A DNA stretch of 64,000 nucleotides from Clostridium sp. Marseille-P2415. GTDB lineage: Bacteria > Bacillota > Clostridia > Lachnospirales > Lachnospiraceae. How positions within the stretch are numbered: position 1 is the stretch's first letter; every line of letters starts with the position of its first letter. The stretch covers positions 1,060,986 to 1,124,985 of the forward strand of contig NZ_LT732526.1 of NCBI RefSeq assembly GCF_900155545.1. Reading direction: 5' to 3'. Positions 60,967-64,000 of this stretch are shown piece by piece. Both the position numbers and the translations under genes were made by a program. The notes under the pieces were generated by a model, which did no database searches, was not told the DNA's origin, and was given only the letters and a program-made list of their open reading frames with translations.

Positions 60967-61112
60967 ACCATTACCTCCTTCTCTTTAAGTTATCTAGAGT
61001 TTAACACATTCCATTTCATTACGGTAAATTTAAAATGGCATATTAAAACGGTAATTTTTAAGCAGAATATTAAGAAAGTAAAAATGATTAAATATCCAAT
61101 GATTTTGAATAT
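60967..61112 (-). promoter_or_regulatory. Upstream region of the PTS operon with direct and inverted repeats
   Basis: No gene. Read on the plus strand it holds two ACGGTAA direct repeats 27 bases apart (61021-61027 and 61048-61054) and an inverted repeat CCATTT/AAATGG (61011-61016 and 61033-61038). A weak minus-strand promoter (TTTACC, 18 bases, TTAAAC) overlaps these. They are candidate targets for the PRD regulator. Confidence 0.4.
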
Positions 61113-61146
61113 AAAAAAGCAGACATGATTAGCGTCTGCTTTTTTT
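61113..61146. terminator. Bidirectional terminator between the PTS and pdx operons
   Basis: AAAAAAGCAGAC/GTCTGCTTTTTT stem with T-runs in both directions. No gene of the plus strand ends here, and only a short minus-strand region (61147-61301) could feed it. The remaining spacer 61147-61272 holds no supported gene. Confidence 0.8.
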
Positions 61147-61272
61147 CTGCTGTTATTCTACTATTCCACCTTGGATTTAAAACTTCCCTTTTCTATACCG
61201 CTATTTCTTGTGATTCCGAAATGCCTTCAAAACCGTCATAACTGGACTGGTCAGATTGATAGTATTTGGCTC

Positions 61273-61301
61273 TTTAAATATGTCCACTTCTCTCCTATAA
61301 T
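61273..61301 (+). promoter_or_regulatory. Promoter of pdxS-pdxT
   Basis: TTTAAA (61273-61278), 17 bases, TATAAT (61296-61301). AGGAGG sits about eight bases before the pdxS ATG. Confidence 0.65.
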
Positions 61302-61346
61302 ATAGTTCACTTACATTTATCAAATTAAAAACAGGAGGAAGACTAC

Positions 61347-62219
61347 ATGAACAAGAGATATGACTTAAATAAGAATCTGGCGCAGATGTTAAAAGGCGGT
61401 GTTATCATGGATGTGACAACGCCGGAACAGGCAAAAATCGCGGAACAAGCCGGGGCCTGTGCAGTCATGGCACTTGAACGCATCCCGGCTGATATACGGG
61501 CAGCCGGAGGAGTGTCAAGAATGAGTGACCCCAGAATGATAAAAGAGATCCAGGAAGCCGTAAGCATACCGATTATGGCCAAGGTACGAATCGGACATTT
61601 TGTGGAGGCGCAGATCTTACAGGCGATTGAGATTGATTATATCGACGAAAGTGAAGTTCTTACTCCTGCTGATCATGTTTTTCACATCGACAAAACCAAA
61701 TTTGACGTTCCGTTCGTTTGCGGGGCAAAGGACCTGGGCGAAGCTCTGCGCAGAATCGCGGAAGGGGCTTCGATGATCCGGACAAAAGGCGAACCAGGTA
61801 CAGGTGACATCGTGCAGGCCGTAAGCCATATGCGTCTGATCAATCAGCAGATCAGGAACATCCGGAACACGCGGGAGGATGAGCTTTTCCATGCTGCAAA
61901 AGAAATGCAGGTTCCATATGACCTTGTGCATTATGTTTTTGAAAACGGAAAGCTCCCTGTAGTCAATTTTGCAGCCGGCGGTGTTGCAACGCCCGCAGAT
62001 GCTGCTTTGATGATGCAGTTAGGGGCAGAAGGGGTTTTTGTTGGCTCCGGTATTTTCAAATCAGGAAATCCTGCGAAACGGGCAAAAGCAATCGTACAGG
62101 CCGTCACAAATTTTAATGACCCGAAACTTCTGGCGGAGCTCTCGAAAGACCTTGGAGAACCTATGGTTGGCATAAACGAACAGGAAATACAGCTGTTAAT
62201 GGCGGAGCGCGGCATATGA
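61347..62219 (+). CDS. pdxS: Pyridoxal 5'-phosphate synthase subunit PdxS
   Basis: Builds PLP from ribose 5-phosphate, glyceraldehyde 3-phosphate and ammonia. Contains [30 protein letters not shown] and the PLP/ribose lysine in [15 protein letters not shown]. 290 residues, matching the family. Overlaps pdxT by four bases. Confidence 0.97.
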   Translation: MNKRYDLNKNLAQMLKGGVIMDVTTPEQAKIAEQAGACAVMALERIPADIRAAGGVSRMSDPRMIKEIQEAVSIPIMAKVRIGHFVEAQILQAIEIDYIDESEVLTPADHVFHIDKTKFDVPFVCGAKDLGEALRRIAEGASMIRTKGEPGTGDIVQAVSHMRLINQQIRNIRNTREDELFHAAKEMQVPYDLVHYVFENGKLPVVNFAAGGVATPADAALMMQLGAEGVFVGSGIFKSGNPAKRAKAIVQAVTNFNDPKLLAELSKDLGEPMVGINEQEIQLLMAERGI

Positions 62220-62788
62220 AGATCGGAGTTGTAGCTCTTCAGGGCGGGTTTGCTGAACATATTTCTGCTTTGAATGCACTGGGGATTTCCAATATTGAAA
62301 TAAGGAAGAGCGAGGACTTGACCGATGACCTGGATGGGCTGATCCTTCCTGGCGGCGAAAGCACGGTTATCGGAAAACTCCTGCATGAAACAGCGCTTTT
62401 TCAGCCAATCAAAGCCAGGATTGATGGCGGTATGCCTGTATGGGGAACGTGTGCCGGCATGATTTTACTGGCTGATAAAATCTCTAACGAATCATATTCC
62501 TATTTTAAGAGCATTGATATCACCGTCAAAAGAAACGCTTTTGGACGGCAGCTGGGCAGTTTCAAAATAATTGAAAGTTTTAAAGGCATTGGCGATATTC
62601 CGATGACATTCATTCGAGCTCCAATTATTGAAACAATTGGTTCCAACGTTCGGCCGCTTGCTTCTGTCAATGGGCAAATGGTCGCTGCTGAGAATGATCA
62701 TGTATTAGTAACTGCATTTCACCCGGAACTGACGGATGATTTACATGTTCTTGAATATTTTCTTCATAAAATAAAGAGGACCTGCTGA
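62216..62788 (+). CDS. pdxT: Pyridoxal 5'-phosphate synthase glutaminase PdxT
   Basis: Glutaminase that supplies ammonia to PdxS. Starts [27 protein letters not shown], catalytic Cys in [11 protein letters not shown], and His/Glu in AFHPELTDD. 190 residues. Coupled to pdxS by an ATGA overlap. Confidence 0.97.
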   Translation: MKIGVVALQGGFAEHISALNALGISNIEIRKSEDLTDDLDGLILPGGESTVIGKLLHETALFQPIKARIDGGMPVWGTCAGMILLADKISNESYSYFKSIDITVKRNAFGRQLGSFKIIESFKGIGDIPMTFIRAPIIETIGSNVRPLASVNGQMVAAENDHVLVTAFHPELTDDLHVLEYFLHKIKRTC

Positions 62789-62839
62789 TTGCTTTTTGCA
62801 ATGCGAGTTTTGCTTATTAGTCTCCTTTATCGGTGCAAT

Positions 62840-62884
62840 TCTGTCCCAAATCCTGTCGTACGATATTTTGGGATTTGGGACAGA
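62840..62884. other. 14-bp perfect inverted repeat between pdxT and the cellulase gene
   Basis: TCTGTCCCAAATCC (62840-62853) and GGATTTGGGACAGA (62871-62884) with a 17-base loop that itself holds CGTACG. No T-run follows. Between two converging genes it may work as a weak bidirectional terminator; the surrounding 62789-62914 shows nothing else. Confidence 0.7.
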
Positions 62885-62914
62885 TATTATGCATTTACGC
62901 TTTGAGGTTACACC

Positions 62915-64000
62915 TTATGGTTCTACTCCCCATTTCAGGCTGTCAGAAATGTATCCTGTAATTTTTGTCCAGTCTGCATAGCTGCTGCCCGAATCTGAAA
63001 AAGAATAATCCCCTGTCTGTGTGTAATTGCTCCAATCAGTTTTTGAAAATCTTACCGGCACTTCAATGGACTGACCTGCTTTCAGTTCACCGGCTCCAGC
63101 TGTAAATCCGATTTCCAGGTAATAATCTGCTCCTGTCTTGGCTTTCGGCATTTTCACAAAGGTGCCGGTTACATGATCGCTGCCGACCGTAGACCAGTCA
63201 CACCAGAAATTTTGTTCTTTTTCTCCGTCTATCGTGTAATAGTATCTAAGTTTCAAATCAGAAAGATTAATACTGATTTCTCCGGTGTTGTAAAGCTTGA
63301 ATTTCGGCATGACTTCATTTACTTGGGCTGATGTATTTCCATTGAACATCTGTACCTTGATGTCCCCGGCTGCAATTGAAGTATCTGTCACAGTCAGAAC
63401 AAGTACCGGGTCAATACCGGCGCTAAAATCAAATACCACATTGTGAGTTCCCGTATCCAATGCTGAAAGAAAATCCTTTAACAATGTTACGGTATCGCCG
63501 TTCAGAGTATAATCCACACCTTCAGTTAAATATTTATTTCCCTCTTTAATCCCTGTAAAGGTATTTCCGTTTAGGGAAAGAGTTACTGTAATGTCTTTCT
63601 GGCTGCCGGCCTTTCTGTCAAAAGCTGCCGATGTTGGGTCGATCGCAGAACTGCTTACCGGTTCTCCGCCATCTCCAAACAGAATGGAGTATACACCGTT
63701 AGCAATGGCAACATCACACTCTGCCCAGAAGCGGTGATATTTAAATTCCGGAGCAGTTCCATTATTATAAGCGTCCTGAAGCTTCTGGAAATCAGGATCA
63801 TCTTTATATTTAGAACGGATATCTAAAAATTTAATTCCCGTTTTAATCGCGTCTCCGTTTGGCATGGTACCTGTCCAGCCAGCCGGTACATAGACCTCCT
63901 GTTCAAAGAAACGTTTGTAGTCATCTCTCTTTTCCGGAGCGGAAAGGCCTTTGTCATCTCTGTATAAGTTCCACATACGGTCTAATAATTCTTTGGCAAG
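62915..64000 (-). CDS. GH48 cellulase with X2 and CBM3 modules, C-terminal part (cut by window edge)
   Basis: Processive exocellulase of family GH48, secreted to attack crystalline cellulose. The visible 361 residues are, in order, the end of the GH48 domain ([19 protein letters not shown], then [20 protein letters not shown]), an X2/Ig-like module (about 80 residues, [20 protein letters not shown]) and a CBM3 ([43 protein letters not shown]). The frame is open at 64000, so the N-terminus and signal peptide are outside. No dockerin follows, so it is a free enzyme rather than a cellulosome subunit. Its presence indicates a cellulose degrader. Confidence 0.93.
   Translation of the reverse strand, partial: LAKELLDRMWNLYRDDKGLSAPEKRDDYKRFFEQEVYVPAGWTGTMPNGDAIKTGIKFLDIRSKYKDDPDFQKLQDAYNNGTAPEFKYHRFWAECDVAIANGVYSILFGDGGEPVSSSAIDPTSAAFDRKAGSQKDITVTLSLNGNTFTGIKEGNKYLTEGVDYTLNGDTVTLLKDFLSALDTGTHNVVFDFSAGIDPVLVLTVTDTSIAAGDIKVQMFNGNTSAQVNEVMPKFKLYNTGEISINLSDLKLRYYYTIDGEKEQNFWCDWSTVGSDHVTGTFVKMPKAKTGADYYLEIGFTAGAGELKAGQSIEVPVRFSKTDWSNYTQTGDYSFSDSGSSYADWTKITGYISDSLKWGVEP

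Noticed and set aside
61201..61287. 28-codon GTG frame upstream of pdxS on the minus strand
   Set aside because: Too short and without recognised homologues to call as a gene; kept only as a hunting note.
62796..62981. Plus-strand frame between pdxT and the cellulase gene
   Set aside because: Runs through the inverted repeat and into the antisense of the CBM3 coding region; no ribosome site.

Overview
The window comes from a spore-forming, fermentative member of the Lachnospiraceae (Clostridium cluster XIVa). The closest match by gene content is the Lacrimispora / Clostridium celerecrescens-sphenoides type, but the genus is an inference. The evidence is a housekeeping backbone in Lachnospiraceae order (rsmD-coaD; asp23-fakA; yicC-gmk-rpoZ; plsX-acpP-rnc-smc-ftsY), spore genes (ylbJ-like, an alpha/beta SASP, a GerW/YtfJ protein), consensus sigma-A promoters with 17-bp spacers, strong AGGAGG ribosome binding sites, and a GH48 cellulase with a CBM3 at the right edge, which points to a cellulolytic organism. 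No rRNA, tRNA, CRISPR array, transposase or prophage gene was seen.

Layout. 1-10.1 kb (minus): hisZ-hisG, recU, and RNA-modification and conserved genes (RluA, SDR, YgiQ, HAD phosphatase, RluB, RsmF-like, M23 peptidase). 10.1-29.4 kb: ylbJ-like (+), then coaD/rsmD, a SASP, udk, a zinc-ribbon LRR membrane protein, an N-terminally short DUF975 protein, recG, fakA-asp23, rpmB (+), and a long minus-strand run rimO-pgsA-cinA-two unknown genes-DUF2953-gerW plus a 45-residue membrane protein. 29.5-31.3 kb: rqcH (+). 31.4-34.9 kb: an AT-rich agr-type quorum-sensing island, with agrB plus a small agrD on minus and a GHKL kinase plus LytTR regulator on plus. 34.9-42.9 kb: plsX-acpP-rnc-smc-ftsY-ilvA, with a 52-bp tandem repeat at the 3' end of rnc. 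43-44.4 kb: a MATE exporter.

44.4-55.9 kb is a ribose-type module read right to left: rbsR (LacI) - rbsK - rbsD - AraC-type response regulator - YesM-type kinase - degenerate RbsA-like protein - terminator - rbsA - rbsC - rbsB - ROK kinase. Two perfect palindromes with the core GTAACCGGTTAC lie before rbsR and before rbsK and are the likely RbsR operators. The kinase has almost no extracytoplasmic loop, and the gene after it encodes a full-length RbsA-like twin ABC protein without Walker A lysine or catalytic glutamate. A transporter-coupled sensing system is the most novel idea in the window. 56.0-61.0 kb: a fructose-family PTS operon (EIIB-EIIC-class II aldolase-PRD regulator-EIIA) with no sugar-phosphate kinase. 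61.3-62.8 kb: pdxS-pdxT. 62.9-64.0 kb: the 3' part of the GH48 cellulase gene.

Many small or non-coding items are also described: agrD, the 45-residue protein, two copies of a double-hairpin intergenic repeat, LytTR-type direct repeats, a hairpin in front of rnc, and several clear promoters and terminators. Start codons were chosen from visible ribosome binding sites; several differ from the longest reading frame.
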